A stretch of 36,828 nt of DNA, from assembly GCF_013141825.1 (NCBI RefSeq), contig NZ_RZNH01000049.1, forward strand, positions 1 through 36,828, given 5' to 3'. Origin of the DNA: Marinifilum caeruleilacunae (lineage in GTDB: Bacteria; Bacteroidota; Bacteroidia; Bacteroidales; Marinifilaceae). The notes below the pieces were generated by a model. It saw nothing but the letters and a program-made list of their open reading frames with translations. It did not search any database and was not told the origin of the DNA. Positions 1-6,836 of the stretch are shown in pieces (position 1 is the first letter of the stretch; every line of letters starts with the position of its first letter). The position numbers and the translations under genes were made by a program.

Positions 1-140
1 ACTTTCTAAAGGAACTGGAGGAGTATATAAATTACTACAATAATATTAGAATAAAGACTCATTTAAACGGATTGAGTCCGGTAAAATACCGAACTCAATA
101 TCATTAACTTATTTTATAACCGTCCAATATTTGGGGTTCA
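1..140 (+). mobile_element. 3' end of an IS3-family (IS150-like) insertion sequence
   Basis: The window opens inside an insertion sequence. The transposase C-terminus ends at 107, and the following sequence runs to a TTGGGGTTCA end at 131-140, which resembles the terminal inverted repeats of IS150-type elements (5'-TGAACCCC). The exact tip could be a few bases further right (to about 145). The left end, the other open reading frame and any target duplication lie outside the window, so the element cannot be named. Confidence 0.75.
3..107 (+). CDS. IS3-family transposase OrfB, C-terminal fragment (partial)
   Basis: The frame starting at base 3 encodes 34 residues and a stop. It reads [20 protein letters not shown] followed by LSPVKYR. 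This is the C-terminal signature of IS3-family transposases (rve integrase core, OrfB): a YYN.xRI segment followed by L.G.SPV.YR. The catalytic DDE residues would lie upstream, outside the window. The gene is cut by the window edge and there is no sign that it is broken. Confidence 0.85.
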   Translation, partial: FLKELEEYINYYNNIRIKTHLNGLSPVKYRTQYH

Positions 141-179
141 CTTCAAAATTCAAATCGGGCTTTTTCTATCTGTTTCTCC

Positions 180-626
180 TTACTTAAAAAGGAATACTTT
201 TCTTACTTGTGAACCTGGACGACCAATAATGTTTTTGATATAATCGTTTTTCTCATTTAAAACGCCTGCTTTTTGCACATATCCTTTTCCCATAGGCATG
301 CTTGCTCCCCATGCTCCACTCGGACTGCAATCTTCAAAATCGGTAATTTTAACAATGGTATGAACTCCAACTGTAATGATACAAGTCTTGTATGACTTTG
401 CCATTTCAAGGGTTTCTTCAATATTGTCCTTTGTCAATTCAATGGTTTTGTCGGCCTGTGCTTCAGCCAATTTATTGATGGTAATAATAGGCTGGCCTAA
501 ATCTGCAAATTCGTCGTTAAAATTAACAGCTCCAGCTACAAATTCTTTCAACACTTCAAGCTTGGTATTCTGTGCGCTCAATGTAAATCCAATCAGCACA
601 AATAAAATAGCAATAGATTTTTTCAT
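180..626 (-). CDS. Small secreted protein of unknown function
   Basis: 148 residues. An N-terminal signal peptide (Lys-Lys then a hydrophobic stretch at about 5-17, with LSAQ just before a likely cleavage near residue 19) points to export. The mature part is acidic and then turns glycine-rich, with Cys82 and Cys100 available for one disulfide and a GAWGASMPMGKGY stretch at about 104-116. I do not recognise the family. The gene lies about 40 bp from the end of the IS element but reads through to a natural stop, so it looks intact. A TAGATTTG box on the minus strand (674-681) is a plausible promoter. Confidence 0.65.
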   Translation of the reverse strand: MKKSIAILFVLIGFTLSAQNTKLEVLKEFVAGAVNFNDEFADLGQPIITINKLAEAQADKTIELTKDNIEETLEMAKSYKTCIITVGVHTIVKITDFEDCSPSGAWGASMPMGKGYVQKAGVLNEKNDYIKNIIGRPGSQVRKVFLFK

Positions 627-673
627 GGTTGAGATTTTAGATATTAATAAAGTTTAAACTTTTTGTTTATACA

Positions 674-681
674 CAAATCTA
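674..681 (-). promoter_or_regulatory. Bacteroidota -7 box (TAGATTTG) for the 148-aa gene
   Basis: Read on the minus strand the bases are TAGATTTG, an exact match to the Bacteroidota TAnnTTTG element, 48 bases upstream of the start codon at 626. No clear TTTG -33 box at ideal spacing was found. Confidence 0.45.
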
Positions 682-763
682 CAAAATATGTTCAATATTT
701 AGAGTCTTTTTATTTAAAATAAATATATTTTATCTTTTGCATCTCAAGCTTGTAAACGAAAAA

Positions 764-790
764 AGCTCAGGCACCACCCTAAGCTTTTTT
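764..790 (-). terminator. Intrinsic terminator, possibly bidirectional
   Basis: The stem AGCTYAGG (764-771 with 778-785) encloses a six-base loop CACCAC. Runs of five to six T or A flank both sides, so it could stop transcription from either strand. On the minus strand it ends candidate RNA A. Confidence 0.75.
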
Positions 791-832
791 ACTAACCACT
801 ATTTACTAACCACTATTTACTAACCTAAATCT
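791..832. repeat. Three tandem 14-bp units (ACTAACCACTATTT x2, then a variant)
   Basis: Bases 791-804 and 805-818 are identical 14-mers, and 819-832 begins with the same ACTAACC before diverging. Bases 806-832 also occur as an exact 27-base reverse complement at 36794-36820. The repeat is part of the leader of candidate RNA A. Confidence 0.85.
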
Positions 833-862
833 GAGAGAAAGACTTATTTGCTTTTCTCATTG

Positions 863-870
863 TAAATGTA
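863..870 (-). promoter_or_regulatory. -7 box of candidate small RNA A (TACATTTA)
   Basis: On the minus strand this is TACATTTA, one base from TAnnTTTG, followed by CAATG. The two sister copies have TACATTTG followed by TTAT or TAATG. The alignment with those copies is the main support. Confidence 0.45.
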
Positions 871-942
871 TTTCAATTAAGCGTTAATTTCCTGATAAGG
901 AAGTTAAAGAAACTTAAACATGAACTTTTACCAATTTCCACA

Positions 943-1029
943 AAATAAAAAACCCGGCCTACAAGCCGGGTCATTTATTTAAACTCCTAATCTATTATTC
1001 TATGAAAAAACCTAATCTATCTCTTTTGT
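943..1029 (-). ncRNA. Candidate small RNA B (about 85 nt)
   Basis: A perfect -7 box, TACATTTG, lies at 1036-1043 on the minus strand. The predicted transcript contains two copies of TAGATTAGG flanking GTTTTTTCATAGAAT, and ends in a strong GC-rich terminator at 953-970 with a T run. The same promoter and the GTTTTTTCATAGAAT core recur on the plus strand at 36751-36792. The core is the exact complement of ATTCTATGAAAAAAC, which looks like a translation start region, so a trans-acting antisense RNA is possible. On the plus strand a 22-codon frame starts at 1002, but nothing supports its translation. Confidence 0.5.
945..970 (-). terminator. Strong intrinsic terminator of candidate small RNA B
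   Basis: The stem CCCGGC (953-958) pairs perfectly with GCCGGG (965-970) around a six-base loop. On the minus strand it is followed by TTTTTTATTTTG. This is the most GC-rich hairpin in the intergenic part of the left end. Confidence 0.85.
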
Positions 1030-1035
1030 GTATAA

Positions 1036-1043
1036 CAAATGTA
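1036..1043 (-). promoter_or_regulatory. -7 box of candidate small RNA B (TACATTTG)
   Basis: On the minus strand this is TACATTTG, an exact match to TAnnTTTG. The predicted transcription start is about seven bases downstream, near 1029. It is identical to the box at 36751-36758. Confidence 0.55.
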
Positions 1044-1099
1044 TTTAACATTTCGGTTAACAATTGAGAAGAAGTGTTAAAGAATGTGAAAATTTAATC

Positions 1100-1771
1100 T
1101 TAGCATTTTTTCAGAATGTATTCTACCTGGCCTGCAACACCTGGCTTGGTAGATGGAAAAGTTTGTTCGAATGCCGCAGTACCAACCGTAAAGGCCGATA
1201 CGCCAATTTCTTTTACTGTTTCCACTCTTTCAACAGAGTCGATGCTACCTGCAACAATAATTGGTTTTAACGAGTGTTTCGAAACTTCCTGAATAAGTTG
1301 AGGAATGTCTTCTCCCGTGTGACGATAGGCCAACAGATCCAGACCATCTACCCCTTCGAGGCTTGTTATTTTTTTAGCCTGGGCTGCAATATCGTGAATA
1401 GAACCTTCCAGAACGCTCGGATGCCCAACTACTTTTCCTACGAAAGGATAATATTTTAAGGGATGATCTTTTACGATAGGAGCAATTAATTCGGGTCTTG
1501 TACCACCCAATAGGTAGTCTACGTTTAAATCCATGGCAATCATGGCCGATTTTTTTTCGGTATTCTCGTCCAGGCTTACCACTTCAAGATATACTTTCAC
1601 TCCTTCTGCACGCAAATCACTGGTGAGGGCTTTTAATTCGTTAAAAGGCAAACCCACATCCTTAAAGCCAATATGCTTCACCCCTTCTGCTACAATTTCT
1701 TTCACATACCTTCTGGCATCAGGAACAGTTTTATCATCCTTCGTTAGCATGAAAATAAGATCTATGCTCAT
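1100..1771 (-). CDS. TIM-barrel protein, putative phosphate-binding enzyme
   Basis: 223 residues with no signal peptide, so cytoplasmic. Alternating strands and helices fit a (beta/alpha)8 barrel: an N-terminal IDLIFMLT strand, HIGFKDVG near residue 33-40, DYLLGGTRPE near 85-94, GLDLLAYR near 143-150, and a C-terminal PIIVAGSID then AFTVGTAAFE. The last two resemble the phosphate-binding strands of ribulose-phosphate-binding barrels such as NanE or HisA/F. I cannot assign a substrate, and the family may be annotated as a generic barrel or aldolase-like protein. It has no operon partner: sRNA B lies downstream and an efflux operon upstream ends on the same strand. A TATATTTG box at 1824-1831 may drive it. 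Confidence 0.6.
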   Translation of the reverse strand: MSIDLIFMLTKDDKTVPDARRYVKEIVAEGVKHIGFKDVGLPFNELKALTSDLRAEGVKVYLEVVSLDENTEKKSAMIAMDLNVDYLLGGTRPELIAPIVKDHPLKYYPFVGKVVGHPSVLEGSIHDIAAQAKKITSLEGVDGLDLLAYRHTGEDIPQLIQEVSKHSLKPIIVAGSIDSVERVETVKEIGVSAFTVGTAAFEQTFPSTKPGVAGQVEYILKKC

Positions 1772-2106
1772 ATTTGTTGTTCGTTGTTAGTTTTTGTTTG
1801 TTAATATTGAGTGTATAGTGGTGCAAATATAAGAGATCCATTTATTTGCAGGAAGGTAAAGCTGTATAAATAAAGTATGGCTAATGCATTAATTGTTTAT
1901 TGTATGGCGGGAAAGAAGTTAAGTGCAAATCAGGAAATGCTTTATCTAATCTACTTACTAGGTAGTTCAAATTATTAACAACTGTTGATACGAGTGTCTG
2001 CCTTCATTACCACACGAAACGCCGCTTGTTATAATTAAGCCAAGGATATAAGATTATGAAAATTACTTGGATAAGCCCAATGCAATACTTTGAAGTTAAA
2101 ATGGCA
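1772..2106. other. Intergenic region with one promoter-like box
   Basis: This stretch separates the barrel gene from the end of the efflux operon. The minus strand carries TATATTTG at 1824-1831, an exact TAnnTTTG match 53 bases upstream of the barrel gene. No RNA gene, repeat or small reading frame stood out. A weak CCAAG/CTTGG dyad at about 2039-2075 has a long loop and no T run, so I do not call it a terminator. Confidence 0.4.
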
Positions 2107-5100
2107 TTAATTATTATTCATTCTCAACAGCAAAGGCAAGTACATTACAATACCCACTAATGAAAACAATAAACCTCCAATGGTTCCTGCCGCCAATGAG
2201 AACCAGAACACCTCATTTTTACCAGCAATTAAAAATGGCACCAACCCCAGTACTGTCGAAACAATGGTCAATAAAATTGGAATAATTTTGTGTTGGTAGG
2301 CCTTTACATAGCTTTTTAGGATCTGCTTAGTATTGTTTTTACGAGAAATATTCCAATCGTTCACAATATAAAGGGCTGCATTAACCGAAATACCGCACAA
2401 CAAAACAAAGGCTGCATACCCTCCCTGGTCGAAATTTAACTCGAAAAGAAAAAAAGTGAGAAATACACCTATAAATGAGATAGGAATCATGGCTATAATG
2501 GCCAAAGGCTGTGTAAAAGATTCTAAAAGAATTGAACAGATAAAATAGATAATCAGGATAACCAATGCAATCAACCAATAGGAGGCTTTATCTTTAGCAC
2601 CCCACCAGCCATAGTAATCTTGTTTTTTAATACTGTAGCCTAAAGGAAGTATCTCTTCAGTATCTTCGATATATTGTTCCATTACCCTGTTTCCCAACTT
2701 CCCGGGACCTATAAAATCGTACTGTACAACCAGCTGGTACTCCTGATTTTTCTTATAAATGTCGTTTCCAACTCTTTCTTTCTCTATTTTAGCATAATCT
2801 GAAAGTTTTAATTTCTTCTCTCCAATTTGTATTGGAGCATTGTTCAAATGCCACAAGTCAATTGATTCAGCCTCATCGGAAACAAAAGCCAACTTACTCT
2901 CGTGGCCTCCAATCATTACTCTCGTTGAAGAGGAAGCGCCAAGAACTTCGCGCAAATAAGAGTAGATTTCTGCATAGTTAATCCCATTCAATGCCAATAA
3001 CTGCTCATCTGCATTAAAGTTAAATTCGTATTTTAAGCGGGTATTCCATCCTGAACTACCTACCACTTCACACTCCTTCACCCTGGGATTCTTTAAAATC
3101 TTCCCTTGCAAATCATTCGCCAAAGCATATAGTTTCTCATAATTATATCCGTATAGCGTAATTCTTGAATTACGCATTCCATCACCTAGAGAATTTGAAA
3201 AACCCCGGCCAACACCATAAACTGCCCAGTCCATTCCACCAAAATTAATCGCTTTTTCGGTCACCATATTTTTTAACACATAAGGAAAAGACGAATATTC
3301 TGCGGAATCGATAAATGTGATAGTAATACGGCCATTTCTGGGGTTATATATTTTGCACTGATATTGTTGAATTTCCTCAAACTGAGATAAATAATTTTCC
3401 ATGTACATCATGGCATCATTTAGTTGCAAAAGAGTACTTCCTTCCGGCATTTTACCCACAATATTTAATTTTGTTTGCTCAGGCTCGGCATAAAAAGATT
3501 GCTCAAATACATTCTCTGCAAAAAGTCTCAAACTTCCACCTAAAACATATTCCATGGGCTGTTTTACATGATCCTTAAACCAATTGGACCCAAATGTTTT
3601 GTTATACATTTCTGAAAATCTTCCTTCATTCTCCAGTTCTTCTGGTAACAAATGTACAGGTAGACCGAATCCCAAGAACATGAGCAGGATAAAGGCGAAT
3701 TTCCAGCGCTTAAGAAACAAAACCAATCGTTCATAATAATTCCCAATTTTCAGGATTCTCCTTTTTCTTCTAAACGACCGTCTATTATTTGTATGAGACA
3801 ATGGAAATTTGTCAAGTATCGCTGGAAGTAATAAAATTGCAACGAATAAGGATACTGCTAAGTTCACAATCATTACCAGGGCAAAATCAATCAATTTTAG
3901 CTTTTGCTGATCACTTAAAAAGAAAATTACGCTTAAAGAGCCAATAGTGGTAAGCGTAGCGGCTAAAATGGCCAGAAATACTCTTTTATTTTTATGATGC
4001 TTCATATGATCCAACATCACAATGCTGTTATCGAGAATAATCCCCAAAGATACTGTAATTCCCGCCATAGCATAGAGATGTATCTCTAATCTCAGTAAAT
4101 AATAAAATATTGCAGCAATACTAAGATTAACTACGAGACTTGCTACAATAATGGACAGATATCGCCATTGCCTGCTAATGATCAAAACAAATAACAACAA
4201 TATGAACAGTGATAAACCGGTACGCCAGGCAATCTTTTCCAACTCTTTTTTAATGTAATTGGTAGCATCATAGGTTTGTATTATCGAATAAACAGCTGGA
4301 AGATCAGATTTTATCTTTTCAATTTGAGATTCGAGACGATTGGCAACATCTATTTGATTTGCAGTTTTCTCTGCATACACAATCATATTAATGGTATTCA
4401 AACCGTTAATTCTAAAGTAAGAATCCGGTTCCTTTTCTTTGTAAGTTAAACGGGCTACATCAGAAAGGTAAACGATTCGATCTTTTACTTTAGCCAAGGG
4501 TATTAAAGATGCTTCAAACTTGTCATTTTTTTTGCTTTCAATTTGAATTTGGATGTAAGTTCCCTCTAGTTTGGACAGCACTACCCCTCCAAGTTCTTTT
4601 TTATTGAAATAGTTTTTAATGCCCTGAATGACCTGTTGTGAAGTAATCCCCAACTGCATAAGTTTATGGCTTTCATATTTCACTTCCCAAATAAAAGGTA
4701 CTGCCCCATATACCTCAATATTATTAACACCTTCGACCAAACTTAGTTGTGGCACAATCTTTTCTTCTGCAAATTGCTGAATGAAATATGGGCTTGCACT
4801 CGAATTCAAAGTATATGATTTTAAAAATTGCCTGTCCTCATTTTCCGTTTTCATACTTAGGTATGGATATGAAAGGCCTTCAGGCAATTCCGGGTACACT
4901 TGTCGAATTAGGGTAGCCATCTCAAAGCGCGCCATATCCAAGTCCATATCTTTATCAAAAGCAACCTGGATATTTCCGGCTCCTGCAGAAGATTTAGACC
5001 GAACCTCTTTAACAGATTGCATCGAGTTAAATATTCCCTCCAACTTTGAAGTCACCTCTTTTTCCAGAACTCGTGCACTCGCTTTTGGCCAGGAATAATT

Positions 5101-5232
5101 TACTCCAATCTCGGGTAATGAGCGTGAGGGAGTGAACTTCACATTTAACAAAGGCACAAAGCACACCCCAATTATTGTAAGTACAACAAATAGAATAATG
5201 ATAGAAAAAGATTGATTACTTTGTGTTTTCAT
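2107..5232 (-). CDS. RND-family efflux permease (second permease of the operon)
   Basis: 1041 residues from the ATG at 5232; an in-frame TTG two codons earlier is less likely. It is an inner-membrane proton-driven exporter of the AcrB/MdtB/HAE type. It shows an N-terminal helix, a large periplasmic loop, then TM2-6 including the TM4 signature GIILDNSIVMLDH near residue 400, a second periplasmic loop, and C-terminal helices with LCGISVNAALYIVND in the TM10 region. The length is typical of the family. It is the last gene of a four-gene leftward operon, 39 bp after the TolC-like gene. It is clearly different in sequence from the other permease in the operon (1011 residues), suggesting a heteromeric pump or two pumps sharing partners. 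Substrate unknown. Confidence 0.9.
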   Translation of the reverse strand: MKTQSNQSFSIIILFVVLTIIGVCFVPLLNVKFTPSRSLPEIGVNYSWPKASARVLEKEVTSKLEGIFNSMQSVKEVRSKSSAGAGNIQVAFDKDMDLDMARFEMATLIRQVYPELPEGLSYPYLSMKTENEDRQFLKSYTLNSSASPYFIQQFAEEKIVPQLSLVEGVNNIEVYGAVPFIWEVKYESHKLMQLGITSQQVIQGIKNYFNKKELGGVVLSKLEGTYIQIQIESKKNDKFEASLIPLAKVKDRIVYLSDVARLTYKEKEPDSYFRINGLNTINMIVYAEKTANQIDVANRLESQIEKIKSDLPAVYSIIQTYDATNYIKKELEKIAWRTGLSLFILLLFVLIISRQWRYLSIIVASLVVNLSIAAIFYYLLRLEIHLYAMAGITVSLGIILDNSIVMLDHMKHHKNKRVFLAILAATLTTIGSLSVIFFLSDQQKLKLIDFALVMIVNLAVSLFVAILLLPAILDKFPLSHTNNRRSFRRKRRILKIGNYYERLVLFLKRWKFAFILLMFLGFGLPVHLLPEELENEGRFSEMYNKTFGSNWFKDHVKQPMEYVLGGSLRLFAENVFEQSFYAEPEQTKLNIVGKMPEGSTLLQLNDAMMYMENYLSQFEEIQQYQCKIYNPRNGRITITFIDSAEYSSFPYVLKNMVTEKAINFGGMDWAVYGVGRGFSNSLGDGMRNSRITLYGYNYEKLYALANDLQGKILKNPRVKECEVVGSSGWNTRLKYEFNFNADEQLLALNGINYAEIYSYLREVLGASSSTRVMIGGHESKLAFVSDEAESIDLWHLNNAPIQIGEKKLKLSDYAKIEKERVGNDIYKKNQEYQLVVQYDFIGPGKLGNRVMEQYIEDTEEILPLGYSIKKQDYYGWWGAKDKASYWLIALVILIIYFICSILLESFTQPLAIIAMIPISFIGVFLTFFLFELNFDQGGYAAFVLLCGISVNAALYIVNDWNISRKNNTKQILKSYVKAYQHKIIPILLTIVSTVLGLVPFLIAGKNEVFWFSLAAGTIGGLLFSLVGIVMYLPLLLRMNNN

Positions 5233-5271
5233 ATTCAATAGCTTAACAAAGCTGAGTTCGATTAAAAGCTT

Positions 5272-6756
5272 CTACATTTCTCTAAGCCGTGTTTCAAAAA
5301 GTTTTTCCAATTCCGTTTTGGCTCTAAAATCATAAAGAGTATACTGCTGAATACTATAGTAATACAGCCAATAATCCTTCAGGTGATTCAAATAATCTTT
5401 TTGTGCTGCTGATTGTTTTCTAAGCGCATCATCCAACTCCAGAACAGTAAGTTTGCCATCTTTGAACAATTGTAGATTCACATCATAAGATTTTTGGGCA
5501 ACAATAGCCGCACGTTTGGAATTATCAACCAGGCTTTTTTGCAAATTAAAATCGATTACTTTTTGGCTTACCTCCTGTGCAAAATCCATTTCTCTTTGTT
5601 TTGCCTGTAATCGAATTACTTCGCTATCGCTTAGTGCCATTTTGTATTTGCCTCTTCTTTTTCCCCAGTCAAGAAGAGGTATTTCAACACTAAACTTCAC
5701 TTTCTGCTGATCCAGAGGTTTCTCATAAGCACTTTTCAATGACTCTGCCTGTTGATTCAATCCGTAACTTGCATTTAATGTTGCTTGAAATCGACTCTCC
5801 TTCTTGGTCTTCTCCACCTCCATTTCGGCCTGTATTTGATTTTGCTTTTCTTCCAACAGCAGAGGATTATTTTTTAATGCCAAATCCATAGCAAGGCCAG
5901 CATCAATACTCAGATTGGAAATGTTTTCAGGCAATATCAGCTTATGAACAAATTCTTTATCGATATCAAGAAACAGATTCAAATCAAAACAGGCCTGCTG
6001 CAAGAGTTTTTCACTTTTTACGAGCTCGATGTTTGCCTGTAGAACATTCAATTCCAGGTTCAACAGTTCGCTTTCCTTAATTGCTGCAATTTCAAATCTC
6101 TTTTTTCCGATATCATAAAGTAAACTTGAGTTTTTCTTATTGGTGCTGGCAATTTGCTCGTTTAAACTTGCTAAAACCTGATTAAAAAACAGTTCAATGG
6201 CCTTCAAATTGATGACTTGTGTATTTGAAATGTATTCCTTTTTGGCTTTGGCAAACTTCAAAGGAGCCAATTTGCTCATCCATTTTTGCTCGTTGTAAGC
6301 AAACAAAGGTTGAATTAAACCTATTCTTACCGGAGTCGTAGTATAGCTCCTACTATCAGTATCTCCGTAATTTTGAAGACGACCAAAATCAGAATCAACA
6401 TAGATTGTACCACCAGTAAAAGAAAGGTTTTGCGAAAGAGACATGCGAGCATAAGAGTATAAACTTTGTTGCTCTTTAAACTCATCCTGGTTGTTTACTG
6501 AATTGTAGCGAGAAACAAATGAACGGTTGTAGTCGAAAGGAGTCATGCCTAAAGACAAATTAGGCAAGCGGTCGGCCAAATAGGATTTATATTCCCATTG
6601 TCTTGCCTGGAACATGTTTTTTTGTAAAAAGGCATCCAACGACTTGGTTTGAGCAAGATCTAACACTTGTTCCAAACTCATTTTATTTTGCTGTGCCAAT
6701 GAATTGTGCCACAGCAGCATGAAGAGATATGTTGAAATGATCAGTTTTAATTTCAT
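5272..6756 (-). CDS. TolC-family outer-membrane efflux channel
   Basis: 494 residues with a signal peptide (hydrophobic residues 3-17, LAQ before a likely cut at about 21). The rest is the two-fold repeated, helix-rich OEP pattern of TolC: MSLEQVLDLAQTKSLDAF near the start, a beta-rich middle with SLSQNLSFTGG, and a second half with FSVEIPLLDWGKRRGKYKMA at about 350-370 followed by long helices and LELDDALRKQSAAQKDYLNH. It forms the outer-membrane exit duct for the neighbouring RND permeases. It lies between the two permease genes, 80 bp after the first and 39 bp before the second. Confidence 0.9.
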   Translation of the reverse strand: MKLKLIISTYLFMLLWHNSLAQQNKMSLEQVLDLAQTKSLDAFLQKNMFQARQWEYKSYLADRLPNLSLGMTPFDYNRSFVSRYNSVNNQDEFKEQQSLYSYARMSLSQNLSFTGGTIYVDSDFGRLQNYGDTDSRSYTTTPVRIGLIQPLFAYNEQKWMSKLAPLKFAKAKKEYISNTQVINLKAIELFFNQVLASLNEQIASTNKKNSSLLYDIGKKRFEIAAIKESELLNLELNVLQANIELVKSEKLLQQACFDLNLFLDIDKEFVHKLILPENISNLSIDAGLAMDLALKNNPLLLEEKQNQIQAEMEVEKTKKESRFQATLNASYGLNQQAESLKSAYEKPLDQQKVKFSVEIPLLDWGKRRGKYKMALSDSEVIRLQAKQREMDFAQEVSQKVIDFNLQKSLVDNSKRAAIVAQKSYDVNLQLFKDGKLTVLELDDALRKQSAAQKDYLNHLKDYWLYYYSIQQYTLYDFRAKTELEKLFETRLREM

Positions 6757-6763
6757 TTTATTT

Positions 6764-6824
6764 AGCTTTCAGCAGTCAGCCTTCAGCTACAAGCCATATT
6801 TTCCTATTAACAGCTTGTAACTTG
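6764..6824. repeat. Degenerate CAGCT/CAAGC intergenic repeat
   Basis: The gap between the first permease and the TolC gene is built of short related words. On the minus strand these are AACTTGAAG-like, AACTTGTAGCTGAAGG-like and CTGCTGAAAGCT segments. A related piece lies in the adaptor-permease gap at 9881-9906. This looks like a dispersed low-complexity intergenic repeat rather than a regulatory site. Confidence 0.5.
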
Positions 6825-6836
6825 AAATCTGCATTT

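Larger units (their letters stand above)
758..856 (-). ncRNA. Candidate small RNA A (promoter, conserved leader, terminator)
   Basis: A minus-strand unit of about 100 nt. It has a promoter-like TACATTTA at 863-870, a leader containing AGATTTAGGTTAG and a 14-bp unit repeated in tandem (791-832), and a terminator hairpin at 764-785 followed by a T run. It contains no convincing reading frame. A second unit with a related promoter and leader lies just upstream (943-1029), and a third promoter/leader is at the right edge of the window. A non-coding RNA is the simplest reading. A decayed leader of a lost gene is the alternative. Confidence 0.45.

Noticed and set aside
1002-1067. 22-codon plus-strand frame starting ATGAAAAAACC
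   Set aside because: It lies antisense to candidate RNA B, has no partner or promoter on that strand, and the other copy (36787 region, minus strand) encodes an unrelated peptide.
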